NCBI RefSeq assembly: GCF_001418015.1
Contig: NZ_LIQG01000026.1
Span: forward strand, 248,001 to 312,000
DNA length: 64,000 nucleotides
From: Lacinutrix mariniflava
GTDB taxonomy: Bacteria; Bacteroidota; Bacteroidia; Flavobacteriales; Flavobacteriaceae
Reading direction: 5' to 3'
Part shown: positions 45,289-53,530 of the stretch, in pieces
Position numbering within the stretch: the stretch's first letter is position 1
How the letters are laid out: every line of letters starts with the position of its first letter
The notes under the pieces: generated by a model
What the model was told of the DNA's origin: nothing
Databases searched by the model: none
Seen by the model: the letters and a program-made list of their open reading frames with translations, nothing else
Program-made: the position numbers and the translations under genes

Positions 45289-46221
45289 ATGAGTAAAAAA
45301 ACCAGTTATCTTCTTGGTATTTTTCTAACCATTATTCTTGGTACTATTTTGTACTACTTTTTTTGTTGCAAGCCATGTTTGGAAGCCGCAAATAAAGAAG
45401 CAGAAGTCGAGAATATTATTGTAGAGCCAGAAGTGAAAGCCACAACAAAAAATGCATTTTCGATAATAGATTCGAAAAGCAGTTTGAAATTCGATGCTAA
45501 AGACAATTTTAATTTTAAAAGTTCTGCTTTTTCTATTATAGAACCAGTTTCAGACGGCTTAAAATCACAAATCGAAAGACTCTCAACATACCTAGCAGAC
45601 AATCCAAGCAAGACTGTAGAAATCACAGGACACTACACTGAAGAAGAAAATAATACATCTGCATTTCCAAATCTTGGATTTGCAAGAGCAAATGCCGTAA
45701 AAAACTATTTTGTTTCACATGGCATGTCCTCTAAAACAATCAACACCTTCGGGAAACTAGACGATGGATTAGTAGCAGATGCTACCAATATTCATTACGG
45801 ACCGCTGTCTTACACTATTAATACTAGAGACGCTAACGACACTAGCGAAGCAGAAAGTTTAAAAGTTTTAAGAACAGATATAAAAGCGAATCCATTAGTT
45901 CTTTATTTTGAAAGCGGAGCAGCATCAATTAATTTAACTGCCGCACAGCGTGAAAAAGTAGCAAAAATGTCTAGATATGTTGATAAAACAGATGATGCTA
46001 CTATTCAAATTATTGGACATACAGATAATACAGGAAGCCGAGAGACTAACACAAGGTTAGGAAAAAATAGAGCAGATTTTGCAAAAAACTACTTAGTGCA
46101 AAACGGTATTCCAACAACAAAAATAAATACTTCTTCTAAAGGGCCAGACGAACCTATTGCTGATAATACTACAGATGAAGGTAAAGCAAAAAATAGAAGA
46201 GTAGTAGTAACATTAAAATAA
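45289..46221 (+). CDS. Membrane-anchored protein with two OmpA-like modules
   Basis: The 310-residue protein has one N-terminal membrane segment (about 8-25) followed by CCKPC. A degenerate OmpA-like module lies at about 95-185 (KTVEITGHYTEEENNT, LGFARANAVKNYFVSHGM). A canonical OmpA C-terminal domain lies at about 200-310 (IIGHTDNTGSRETNTRLGKNRADFAKNYLV, SKGPDEPIADNTTDEGKAKNRRVVV) and keeps the Asp and Arg that bind diaminopimelate in peptidoglycan. The first module lacks the TDxxG core, so it probably does not bind the wall. It is paired with the HhH-domain membrane protein 22 bp downstream. Confidence 0.86.
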   Translation: MSKKTSYLLGIFLTIILGTILYYFFCCKPCLEAANKEAEVENIIVEPEVKATTKNAFSIIDSKSSLKFDAKDNFNFKSSAFSIIEPVSDGLKSQIERLSTYLADNPSKTVEITGHYTEEENNTSAFPNLGFARANAVKNYFVSHGMSSKTINTFGKLDDGLVADATNIHYGPLSYTINTRDANDTSEAESLKVLRTDIKANPLVLYFESGAASINLTAAQREKVAKMSRYVDKTDDATIQIIGHTDNTGSRETNTRLGKNRADFAKNYLVQNGIPTTKINTSSKGPDEPIADNTTDEGKAKNRRVVVTLK

Positions 46222-46243
46222 TCATTAAAAAACATATATAATT

Positions 46244-46888
46244 ATGACTTTATTAATATCAAACATACCATGCTGGTTAATACCATTATTAGTTGGAGCT
46301 ATTTGTGCAATTTTAGGATACTTATTAGGGAAGCTTTTAGGAGGAGGAAGTAATGAAAGCACTAATGAAGTAGACGTAGATGTTTACAAAAATAGAATAG
46401 CAAAATTAGAAGCAGATTTAGCAGCTTGTAAGTCAAGTAAAAAATCTACATTTTCAGGAGGAAATTCCTCAGGAGAAGCAACTGTAAAAGCGCCAGTGGT
46501 AAAAGTTCCAGATGAAGTAATAACTACAGCGTCAACTGCAAGTTTTGCTGCTGGAACGGTTTCTGGAAAGCCTGCAGGAATTACAGCTGTCGCTTTTGAT
46601 GGAGCAGCAGCAAAAGCGGTATTGGGCAAAAAGGTTATTCAAGACGATTTAACAGTTGTTGAAGGTATTGGTCCAAAAATTAAAGAACTATTCCATAATC
46701 ATGATGTAAGAACTTGGACTGAATTAGCAGACTGTTCCGTCGATAAGTGTCAAGAGATATTAAAAAGTGGAGGTAAACGATTCGAAATCCATAAACCAGG
46801 AACTTGGCCAGATCAAAGTAAAATGGCTGCTTTGGGACAATGGCAAAAATTAAAAGAATGGCAAGATGCCTTAGACGGTGGAAAGTAA
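46244..46888 (+). CDS. Membrane protein with C-terminal helix-hairpin-helix domain
   Basis: The protein has 214 residues. The N-terminal membrane segment (about 10-30: WLIPLLVGAICAILGYLLG) is followed by a GG-rich linker and a low-complexity Ala/Val/Lys/Ser region. The C-terminal domain begins DDLTVVEGIGPKIKELFHNHDVRTWTELADC, which matches the helix-hairpin-helix/DUF4332-like fold seen in L21-like and flap-endonuclease-like annotations. Such HhH domains normally bind DNA. Topology is not clear from the sequence alone; if N-in, the HhH would face the periplasm. The pairing with an OmpA-like partner 22 bp upstream makes it an envelope component. Confidence 0.82.
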   Translation: MTLLISNIPCWLIPLLVGAICAILGYLLGKLLGGGSNESTNEVDVDVYKNRIAKLEADLAACKSSKKSTFSGGNSSGEATVKAPVVKVPDEVITTASTASFAAGTVSGKPAGITAVAFDGAAAKAVLGKKVIQDDLTVVEGIGPKIKELFHNHDVRTWTELADCSVDKCQEILKSGGKRFEIHKPGTWPDQSKMAALGQWQKLKEWQDALDGGK

Positions 46889-46904
46889 ACATCCTTCTAT
46901 TAAA

Positions 46905-46946
46905 TAAAAAACCGTTTCTTCATACTTTGGAGAAACGGTTTTTTTC
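46905..46946 (+). terminator. Terminator after the OmpA/HhH pair
   Basis: Stem AACCGTTTCT/AGAAACGGTT with flanking A- and T-runs has an 11-nt loop. It could act in both directions. Confidence 0.9.
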
Positions 46947-47092
46947 ACCTTAATTCAGTGCTATTGCTTTAATGCGATAAACACAGACTATAGTTCTGAT
47001 TAATAAAATTGTAAACACATAATAATACAAATGTTTTAATATTATCAAATGTATAATTGGTAGTTAATTTTGTATCGTTAGCTATTCTATAT

Positions 47093-48226
47093 TTAGTTAT
47101 ATTTTACTTTGCGTAATATTCTTATAGACTCCTTATACCTTAGGTAAATAGCATTATTGTAAGCTTTAAGATAAGGTTTCGCTTCATTGAGTTTCTCTAT
47201 AGCATCATGAAAGCCATTTAAGTAACAAATTAAAAAAGTAGCAGGTAAATTATTAAGATCATTTTCTTGAAGCAGTGTCAGTTTGCTTCCCTTTTTTAAC
47301 CGCTCTACTAAAGCATTATTAGAATTGTAAATATGATGTAATACTGTTTTGTCAAATTCGGGAGCCTTGAATATTAAAGTGCTATTAATACTATAACTAG
47401 CATTATCCTGAAACTCAATTACGGTTTCTTCTAATGGATAATATTTATAATTATCCTGAAGCCCTAAAGACACATATTCTACAATTTTAAAGCTATTATT
47501 ATCAAACGAAATTGAGACTTCGTCTAACGCCGAATAGAATAAACGTACTTGGTCGTTAATAAGCGCTATATCTACACGAGAAAAAAACACTTCGTCTTTT
47601 ACTACTTTTTTTTGACCAGCCCAACACAATACAAAATACTCTTTAAACACTTTGTATCGCGGATTATAGTCCTTACGCTTATTCATAAAATCGAAAACAC
47701 CATCAAGCGTATGTTCTATATTATTGTGTGAGTTCCTCTCTATAGCACCTACTATTTTAGAGTTTACATCCTTAATATTGCTTTTAAAAACCTTTGGCAT
47801 GCTTATGCTTCCATCTCTAAAAAAGACTGTACCTCCATAATATTTCCAAATATTTTTTCTAAGAGAAGTTAAGCCTCCAATAGCTCGAATAGTCACAAGA
47901 CCAACTACTTTGTGGTCTGGCAAATGCGGAAACGGAATGTTTTCATATTGTATAATTGGAGGATTAGTAAGATAAGCATTAATAAGATTTTGAATTTTAG
48001 AATCGTCAAAAAAATCAACACCTCGTATGCTATTATCCTCATCCTCTACTCCAATAACTATAAAAGAATTGTTTTTAGGATTACTATTTGAGAGTGCACA
48101 AATGTGCTTTAAAAACTTAGCTTTACCTTCTTTTTGTCCAATATCAATTTTTCGTTTTTTATCATAAAAACTATTCTCATCGTTGTGAGCTAATAAGTTT
48201 TTAATTAAAAGACGTTTGTTAATCAT
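47093..48226 (-). CDS. AlbA_2 (Schlafen-like) domain protein
   Basis: The protein has 377 residues. The N-terminal half carries an AlbA_2-type domain (KIDIGQKEGKAKFLKHICALSNS, FIVIGVEDEDNSIRGVDFFDD), often labelled ATP-binding or Schlafen-like. The C-terminal half has no domain I recognise. AlbA_2 domains bind nucleic acid, and some members act in transcription or defence. It is the last gene of the minus-strand run starting at the aldo/keto reductase, 32 bp after the phosphodiester glycosidase gene, but a link in function is not evident. Confidence 0.82.
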   Translation of the reverse strand: MINKRLLIKNLLAHNDENSFYDKKRKIDIGQKEGKAKFLKHICALSNSNPKNNSFIVIGVEDEDNSIRGVDFFDDSKIQNLINAYLTNPPIIQYENIPFPHLPDHKVVGLVTIRAIGGLTSLRKNIWKYYGGTVFFRDGSISMPKVFKSNIKDVNSKIVGAIERNSHNNIEHTLDGVFDFMNKRKDYNPRYKVFKEYFVLCWAGQKKVVKDEVFFSRVDIALINDQVRLFYSALDEVSISFDNNSFKIVEYVSLGLQDNYKYYPLEETVIEFQDNASYSINSTLIFKAPEFDKTVLHHIYNSNNALVERLKKGSKLTLLQENDLNNLPATFLICYLNGFHDAIEKLNEAKPYLKAYNNAIYLRYKESIRILRKVKYN

Positions 48227-48258
48227 GTTCTATAACTCTTGTAAAGGCGAGAGTCTCT

Positions 48259-49026
48259 TTAATTATTTAAAGATTTAGTTTCAGCAATTATAACACCAAA
48301 CTCACCTTCTAATTGCTCCCATTGTTTTGAAGGCAAGTAGGTTTTAGATACAAAGCCATCTAAATATAGTGCATTCTCGCAACCTTTATCTTTAAAAAAC
48401 AGAGCGAAGTCGTAAAAATTAATTTTCTCCTTAGACATCGCAAACAAAAGATCTCCATTTGGTAAAACGCCAACACCGTTTCTTATGTTTAAATTAGATG
48501 AGCCTTTATTAAATTTTGGATGTAACGTTCCGTCAATAACTAACATTGGTCCAGATTGCGTTGCATAATCAATAGCGTTGTAAATTTTAAAATCTTGTGT
48601 TTTAGTAATTATTGGCATACCATTTTCGGTAATTAAAAACACACCATTTGGCTGTAAATAGAAGTTACCAAAACCTTTATCAATAGTATCTAACTTAGAT
48701 AGTATTTTACCTTTCTCCACGTATAAACCTTGAGGCGAGAAATCTTTTTTATACATACCTCCATTCATCGCGAAAACTAAAGCTTCTTTATTACTTTCAA
48801 CTTCTGTTTTAAGATTATTAAAAGTTTGAATAATAGAGTCTTTCTTGTTTTTCCAATAAAATTTTAATGATTGTTTTTTTGGATTAATTCTATAAGTTAA
48901 AATCCTTAAGTCTTGAGTGTTTTTAACTGAAGTCTTAGAAAGGATAGCAGTTTTTCTGCTTTCATTTTTACATGAAAGCATCATAAAACAACCTATTAAT
49001 ATTAAAAGATAGTTTTTTAACCTCAT
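48259..49026 (-). CDS. Phosphodiester glycosidase (NAGPA-like) lipoprotein
   Basis: The 255-residue lipoprotein has lipobox Cys19 (LSC). The NAGPA/DUF2233 fold motifs are present: FAMNGGMYKKDFSPQGLYVEKGK, YLQPNGVFLITENG, IRNGVGVLPNGDLLFAMSK and NALYLDGFVSKTY. The conserved NGG and LDG motifs hold the active site and calcium-binding residues. Homologues remove alpha-N-acetylglucosamine from phosphodiesters such as 1-phospho-linked sugars, so a role in cell-wall or teichoic-acid-like glycan processing is possible. It overlaps the HD gene by 4 bp (ATGA-type coupling). Confidence 0.85.
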   Translation of the reverse strand: MRLKNYLLILIGCFMMLSCKNESRKTAILSKTSVKNTQDLRILTYRINPKKQSLKFYWKNKKDSIIQTFNNLKTEVESNKEALVFAMNGGMYKKDFSPQGLYVEKGKILSKLDTIDKGFGNFYLQPNGVFLITENGMPIITKTQDFKIYNAIDYATQSGPMLVIDGTLHPKFNKGSSNLNIRNGVGVLPNGDLLFAMSKEKINFYDFALFFKDKGCENALYLDGFVSKTYLPSKQWEQLEGEFGVIIAETKSLNN

Positions 49027-49649
49027 AATAATTCAATTTCTTTTTTTAGATTATCTCTAGCCTTAGCTTCGTATTTATTCTTAAAGTCGTCCGTAAAATA
49101 TAATGTTTCCCTATTTAAAAAATGTTTTAAGACTTTTTTACGACCAGGTTTGTACATGAAATCTGGATAGATTTTATATTCGTTTCTAATATTCTGAATG
49201 TACTTATGGTAGGTTTCCCAGTCCGAACCTAAAATGGATAAATCTAAATCTAAAAGATAAGCATTGTCTTGATTTTTCTCCAAAACAAGTTCGTGATTTT
49301 TAGTTGAAACAATCAGTTTTTTAATAATTTTTACTCTGCTTTCATCAAAACCGAATGTATTTAATCGTTTTTCAGCAAAAAGAGCACTTTTCTCTTCATT
49401 ATCCTTTTTAGACGATTTATAGACAATATCATGATACCAAATGGCAAATTTTAAAACTTCTAAATCTTGAATTTTAGCTTTATAAGTTTCAGCTTGCAAT
49501 AACATATTATAAATATGCTCTAGATTATGATAATGCCTAGTTTTATGTGTGTAATTAGTTTCAATTTCAGTCCAAAATTCTTCAGCTAAAGTATTATTAC
49601 AATATTTAGAAACTAAGCCGTGCCATTCATTTTTTAACCAATTTATCAT
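49023..49649 (-). CDS. HD-domain phosphohydrolase
   Basis: The 208-residue HD-superfamily protein has the metal-binding motif YHNLEHIYNML, the HD pair in AIWYHDIVY, and the later conserved AYLLDLDLSILG. It is most like the family of predicted metal-dependent HD phosphohydrolases that act on nucleotides or other phosphomonoesters. No membrane segment or signal is present. It overlaps both neighbours by 4 bp, so SDR-HD-glycosidase are translationally coupled. Confidence 0.86.
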   Translation of the reverse strand: MINWLKNEWHGLVSKYCNNTLAEEFWTEIETNYTHKTRHYHNLEHIYNMLLQAETYKAKIQDLEVLKFAIWYHDIVYKSSKKDNEEKSALFAEKRLNTFGFDESRVKIIKKLIVSTKNHELVLEKNQDNAYLLDLDLSILGSDWETYHKYIQNIRNEYKIYPDFMYKPGRKKVLKHFLNRETLYFTDDFKNKYEAKARDNLKKEIELL

Positions 49650-50404
49650 ATCTGTTTCTTAACAATGGTACTGCTCGCTTGCGCAGTACAAAACATTAAT
49701 ACATCTGCAATATTAACATGAGCAGGTCTAGAAATTGCAAAGTAAATAACATCTGCAACATCTTCAGGCTGCAATGCTTTGTAACCTTTATAAGCATTAT
49801 CTGCTAGTGCATCACCTTTAAAACGCACTTGTGAAAACTCTGTTTCTACCAAACCAGGATTTATGGCGGCCACTTTAATTCCAAACGGATTTAAATCCAT
49901 ACGCATGCCTTCGGTTAAAGCAACAACAGCGTGCTTACTTGCGCAATACACGTTACCTTTTGGATACACTTCTTTTCCTGCAGAAGATCCAATATTAATA
50001 ATGTGCCCAGAACTTCGCGCTGTCATTTGTGGGATAATAGCCTTACTAACATAAAGTAGTCCTTTTACGTTAATATCCATCATGGCGTCCCAATCGTCTA
50101 AGCTACCTTCGTGTATTGGGTCTAAACCATGTGCATTTCCCGCGTTATTAATTAAAATATCTATATGCTTAAAGTCTTCGGGTAGAGCATCTATAGCAGA
50201 AAAAACAGCTTTTTTATCTCGAACATCAAAATTTAGTATATGTACATCGGTAAGTTTACTCAGTCCTTTTTGTATGGTTTCTAAACGCTCTTGACGTCTA
50301 CCACATAATATTAATCTAATACCATTTTTAGCAAACTCATGAGCCGTTGCTTTTCCTATACCGCTCGTTGCTCCAGTAATTAATGCTGTTTTTTTATTTT
50401 CCAT
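49646..50404 (-). CDS. SDR-family oxidoreductase (YdfG-like)
   Basis: The 252-residue short-chain dehydrogenase has the cofactor motif TGATSGIGKA (Gly-rich), NNAGNAHG, the catalytic Ser (INIGSSAGKE) and YCASKHAV (Tyr-Lys). The resemblance is to NADP-dependent 3-hydroxy acid/L-allothreonine dehydrogenases of the YdfG type. A heptad-periodic array of four AAATAGT units lies just before its start codon on the minus strand. The HD gene follows with a 4-bp overlap. Confidence 0.9.
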   Translation of the reverse strand: MENKKTALITGATSGIGKATAHEFAKNGIRLILCGRRQERLETIQKGLSKLTDVHILNFDVRDKKAVFSAIDALPEDFKHIDILINNAGNAHGLDPIHEGSLDDWDAMMDINVKGLLYVSKAIIPQMTARSSGHIINIGSSAGKEVYPKGNVYCASKHAVVALTEGMRMDLNPFGIKVAAINPGLVETEFSQVRFKGDALADNAYKGYKALQPEDVADVIYFAISRPAHVNIADVLMFCTAQASSTIVKKQI

Positions 50405-50411
50405 ATCTTAT

Positions 50412-50444
50412 GTTTTCACTATTTACTATTTACTATTTACTATT
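50412..50444 (-). repeat. Heptad-periodic array (ACTATTT x4), SDR-AKR gap
   Basis: ACTATTT repeats four times in 7-bp steps on the plus strand; on the minus strand it reads AAATAGT, just upstream of the SDR start codon. This matches the 7-bp period of the elements at 5806-5939 and 52530-52625, but only one arm is visible. Confidence 0.75.
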
Positions 50445-51319
50445 TAAGGCATTTCATGCCCTTGACTGGCAGCTAAAATTAAAAACCAATCTTCTAAATC
50501 CAAATCTATATTTACTGCTTTGGCAGCATTAGTCATTCTTTTTAAATTAGTTGTACCAATTACCGGATGAATGTTTGCCGGATGTTTTAAAACCCAAGCC
50601 AAAAGTAATTGGTCTTCTGTTGCGTTATATTTTTCTAATAATTCGCCTAATTGTTTATGTATTCGCCTTGATTTATCGCTGTCCTCTCTAAACACAGAAC
50701 CTAAAGGAGACCATGCCATTGCGCTAATAGTCTTTGTTCTTAGATAATCAAGCATACCATCTTGCATTGCTGTGTGCTGCGTTAATGAAAACTCAATCTG
50801 GTTTACCGAAACCTCTGTATATTTTGAAATAAGCTCTATTTGCGATGCTGTAAAATTAGAAACACCAAAATTCTTCACTTTACCACTGTCGAGAAGTGCT
50901 TTAAAAGCTTCAGCTATAATTTCAGGTTCCATTAATGGACTTGGCCTATGTAATAAAAATAGATCTAAATAATCGGTATTTAAATTGTCTAGGGATTTTT
51001 CCGCGGAAGCGATAATATACTCTTTATTGTAGTTATAGTGTTTTACCTTATTTCCTGGCCTTGCTTTACCTTGAAGCTGAATACCACATTTAGAAATAAA
51101 CTGAACACTACTTCTATCTACTTCGGTTTCCTTGAAAGCATCGCCAAATTTTTTTTCGGTTGTATAATCTCCGTAAATATCTGCATGATCGAATGTTGTA
51201 ATACTATTATCTATACAATGGTCTATGCGTTTTATAATTTCTAACTTAGAAAGTGAACCTCCCCAAATCCCCCAAGTCATCGTTCCAGCAATAATTTTTG
51301 AGTAGTTGTTTTTTGTCAT
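50444..51319 (-). CDS. Aldo/keto reductase
   Basis: The 291-residue AKR is of the YdhF type. It has the catalytic tetrad segments DHADIYGDYTTEKKFG (Asp and Tyr), then KCGIQLQG (Lys), FLLHRPSP (His) and the NADPH-binding IGTTNLKRM near the end. It reduces carbonyls with NADPH; the substrate is unknown. It is the first gene of the minus-strand run and shares a divergent promoter region with the bat operon. Confidence 0.9.
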   Translation of the reverse strand: MTKNNYSKIIAGTMTWGIWGGSLSKLEIIKRIDHCIDNSITTFDHADIYGDYTTEKKFGDAFKETEVDRSSVQFISKCGIQLQGKARPGNKVKHYNYNKEYIIASAEKSLDNLNTDYLDLFLLHRPSPLMEPEIIAEAFKALLDSGKVKNFGVSNFTASQIELISKYTEVSVNQIEFSLTQHTAMQDGMLDYLRTKTISAMAWSPLGSVFREDSDKSRRIHKQLGELLEKYNATEDQLLLAWVLKHPANIHPVIGTTNLKRMTNAAKAVNIDLDLEDWFLILAASQGHEMP

Positions 51320-51471
51320 TAAAAATTTACTTTTTATTCCCTCTTTAAGCAGAAGTTTTTTTACGAAATGCTAATAAAACCTTAAAAATACCAAACAAAT
51401 AGCTATTACTTCCTTTAAATGCTTGAATTTTTAACCAATTGTTAACACGATTGCAAATATAAAAGTAACAA

Positions 51472-51503
51472 TTTGCAGTTCTTAATTTGAGGTATTATAT
51501 TCG
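51472..51503 (+). promoter_or_regulatory. Probable bat operon promoter
   Basis: TTTG (51472-51475), a 20-bp spacer and TATATTCG (51496-51503) give one mismatch to the Bacteroidota consensus TTTG-N19-TAnnTTTG. The moxR start follows 21 bp later. Confidence 0.6.
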
Positions 51504-51524
51504 ACCTTTAAAATTTATAAAAAG

Positions 51525-52526
51525 ATGGAAGAAACAGGTGCAATTGATATAAAATCAATTAACGAAAAAATTGAAAAAGAAAGTGCTTTTGTCGATTTAC
51601 TAGTTTATGAAATGAACAAAGTAATTGTTGGTCAAACACATATGATCGAGCGTTTGCTTATTGGACTTCTAGGTCAAGGACACATTTTACTTGAAGGTGT
51701 TCCCGGTTTAGCAAAAACGTTAGCTATTAACACACTGTCTAAAGCAGTTGATGGTAGCTTTAGTCGTATTCAGTTTACTCCAGATTTGTTACCTTCAGAT
51801 GTTGTAGGTACACTTATATTTAACATGAAAGAGAATGATTTCTCTATTAAAAAAGGACCAATATTCGCAAATTTTGTACTTGCCGATGAGATAAACAGAG
51901 CACCTGCCAAGGTACAATCTGCCTTATTAGAAGCGATGCAAGAAAAGCAAGTAACTATTGGAGACGAAACGTTTATTCTGGATAAACCATTTTTAGTAAT
52001 GGCTACAATGAATCCAGTAGAACAAGAAGGAACTTACCCACTACCAGAAGCACAAGTAGATAGATTTATGCTTAAAACTGTGATTCATTACCCTAAAAAG
52101 GATGAAGAGCAGTTAATTATGAGAGCGAATTTAAAAGGCTCTTGGGAAAAAGTAAATCCTGTGGTTTCTGTAGCACAAATTTTAAGAGCTCAAGATGCGG
52201 TTCGTGAAGTGTATATGGATGATAAAATCGAGAAATATATATTAGATATTATTTTTGCAACACGTTATCCAGAACAATATAGGTTAGAAGATTTAAAACC
52301 TCTAATCTCTTTTGGTGCTTCACCTCGTGGAAGTATTAACTTGGCAACTGCTGCAAAATGCTACGCATTTATTAAGCGTCGTGGTTATGTAATACCAGAA
52401 GATGTTCGTGCAGTTGTACACGATGTTTTACGTCACAGAATTGGTATTACTTACGAAGCTGAAGCTGAAAATATTACAAGTGAAGATATTATTAACAAGA
52501 TTGTAAATGTTGTCGAGGTACCTTAA
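51525..52526 (+). CDS. MoxR-family AAA+ ATPase
   Basis: The 333-residue MoxR ATPase has Walker A GVPGLAKT (58-65), Walker B FVLADE (117-122) and the family motif MNPVEQEGTYPLPEAQVDRF. MoxR ATPases act as chaperones that activate VWA-domain partner proteins, here DUF58 and BatA/B. It is the first gene of the bat operon. A repeat element separates it from the DUF58 gene. Confidence 0.93.
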   Translation: MEETGAIDIKSINEKIEKESAFVDLLVYEMNKVIVGQTHMIERLLIGLLGQGHILLEGVPGLAKTLAINTLSKAVDGSFSRIQFTPDLLPSDVVGTLIFNMKENDFSIKKGPIFANFVLADEINRAPAKVQSALLEAMQEKQVTIGDETFILDKPFLVMATMNPVEQEGTYPLPEAQVDRFMLKTVIHYPKKDEEQLIMRANLKGSWEKVNPVVSVAQILRAQDAVREVYMDDKIEKYILDIIFATRYPEQYRLEDLKPLISFGASPRGSINLATAAKCYAFIKRRGYVIPEDVRAVVHDVLRHRIGITYEAEAENITSEDIINKIVNVVEVP

Positions 52527-52529
52527 AAA

Positions 52530-52625
52530 ATAGTTGGCAGTTATTAAGTCTTCAGTTAGCAGTAGCTTACTCGAATTCTTTTTTTGACTGCTTACTGATG
52601 ACTGCACACTGCATACTTAAAAAAA
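52530..52625. repeat. Heptad-periodic intergenic repeat, copy 2 (moxR-DUF58)
   Basis: The left arm contains AGTTGGC, AGTTATT, AGTTAGC and AGTAGCT, then TACTC. The right arm (about 52586-52620) shows nnACTGM every 7 bp (TGACTGC, TTACTGA, TGACTGC, ACACTGC, ATACTTA). It shares the exact 14-mer GCAGTAGCTTACTC with the copy in the suf operon. The right arm ends at the DUF58 start codon. Confidence 0.8.
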
Positions 52626-53489
52626 ATGGATACTAAAGAATTACTAAAAAAAGTACGTAAAATAGAGATTAAGACACGTCGTTTGTCTGATCATATTTTT
52701 GGAGGCGAATACCATTCGACTTTCAAAGGTCGTGGTATGACTTTTTCTGAAGTTCGCCAGTATCAATATGGAGATGATGTAAGAAATATAGATTGGAATG
52801 TAACAGCAAGAACCAATCTACCACATATTAAAGTTTTTGAGGAAGAACGAGAGCTAACCATGTTATTAATGGTTGATATTTCTGGTTCAGAATTGTTTGG
52901 TACAGACCAACAATTTAAAAATGAAATTATTACAGAAATAGCTGCAACGTTAGCTTTTTCAGCTACTCAAAATAATGATAAAATAGGATTGATTTTATTT
53001 TCAGATCAAATTGAACTTTACATTCCACCTAAAAAAGGACGTTCTCATGTTTTACGTATTATTCGCGAACTAATAGAGTTGAAGCCTAAAAGTAAAGGTA
53101 CGAATGTTACCGAAGCTTTAAAATTCATGCGAAACGTTATGAAGAAAAAGGCTATTGTTTTTCTGCTTTCAGATTTTATTGCAGACGACTACAAGCAAAC
53201 GTTAAAAATTGCTGCCGGAAAACATGATATTACCGGTATTCGTGTCTATGACAAAAGCGAAGAAGCAATCCCAAATTTAGGAATTGTACAAATGCAGGAT
53301 GGAGAATCTGGAGAGCTTATGTTAGTAAATACAGGCTCTAAAAAAGTAAGACAGAATTATAGTAATTTTTACAACGAGAAAGTGTCTTATTACAGAGATA
53401 GCTTTGCTAAATCTGGAGCTGGAAGTATAGATTGTCGAGTAGATGAGAGCTACGTTAAAAAATTATTAGGCTATTTTAAAAGAAGATAA
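52626..53489 (+). CDS. DUF58 (VWA-like) protein of the bat operon
   Basis: The 287-residue protein has the DUF58 signature RGMTFSEVRQYQYGDDVRNIDWNVTART and a VWA-type MIDAS motif, MVDISGSELFG (DxSxS). It has no signal peptide, so it is cytosolic and may bridge MoxR and the membrane Bat proteins. It follows the repeat element and precedes a membrane protein of DUF4381-like type by 8 bp. Confidence 0.92.
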   Translation: MDTKELLKKVRKIEIKTRRLSDHIFGGEYHSTFKGRGMTFSEVRQYQYGDDVRNIDWNVTARTNLPHIKVFEEERELTMLLMVDISGSELFGTDQQFKNEIITEIAATLAFSATQNNDKIGLILFSDQIELYIPPKKGRSHVLRIIRELIELKPKSKGTNVTEALKFMRNVMKKKAIVFLLSDFIADDYKQTLKIAAGKHDITGIRVYDKSEEAIPNLGIVQMQDGESGELMLVNTGSKKVRQNYSNFYNEKVSYYRDSFAKSGAGSIDCRVDESYVKKLLGYFKRR

Positions 53490-53495
53490 TTAAGC

Positions 53496-53530
53496 GAATG
53501 ATGAATTATAAATTACGAATAACGAACTTT
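53496..53530 (+). repeat. Heptad array at a gene start
   Basis: Five 7-bp units (GAATGAT, GAATTAT, AAATTAC, GAATAAC, GAACTTT) run in phase through the start codon and first ten codons of the next gene. The N-terminal residues MMNYKLRITNF are their translation. This is the same periodicity as other intergenic arrays in the window, here inside coding sequence. Confidence 0.75.

Noticed and set aside
50412-50444. A CRISPR-like array.
   Set aside because: The units are only 7 bp with no unique spacers and no cas genes nearby; it is a simple heptad array.
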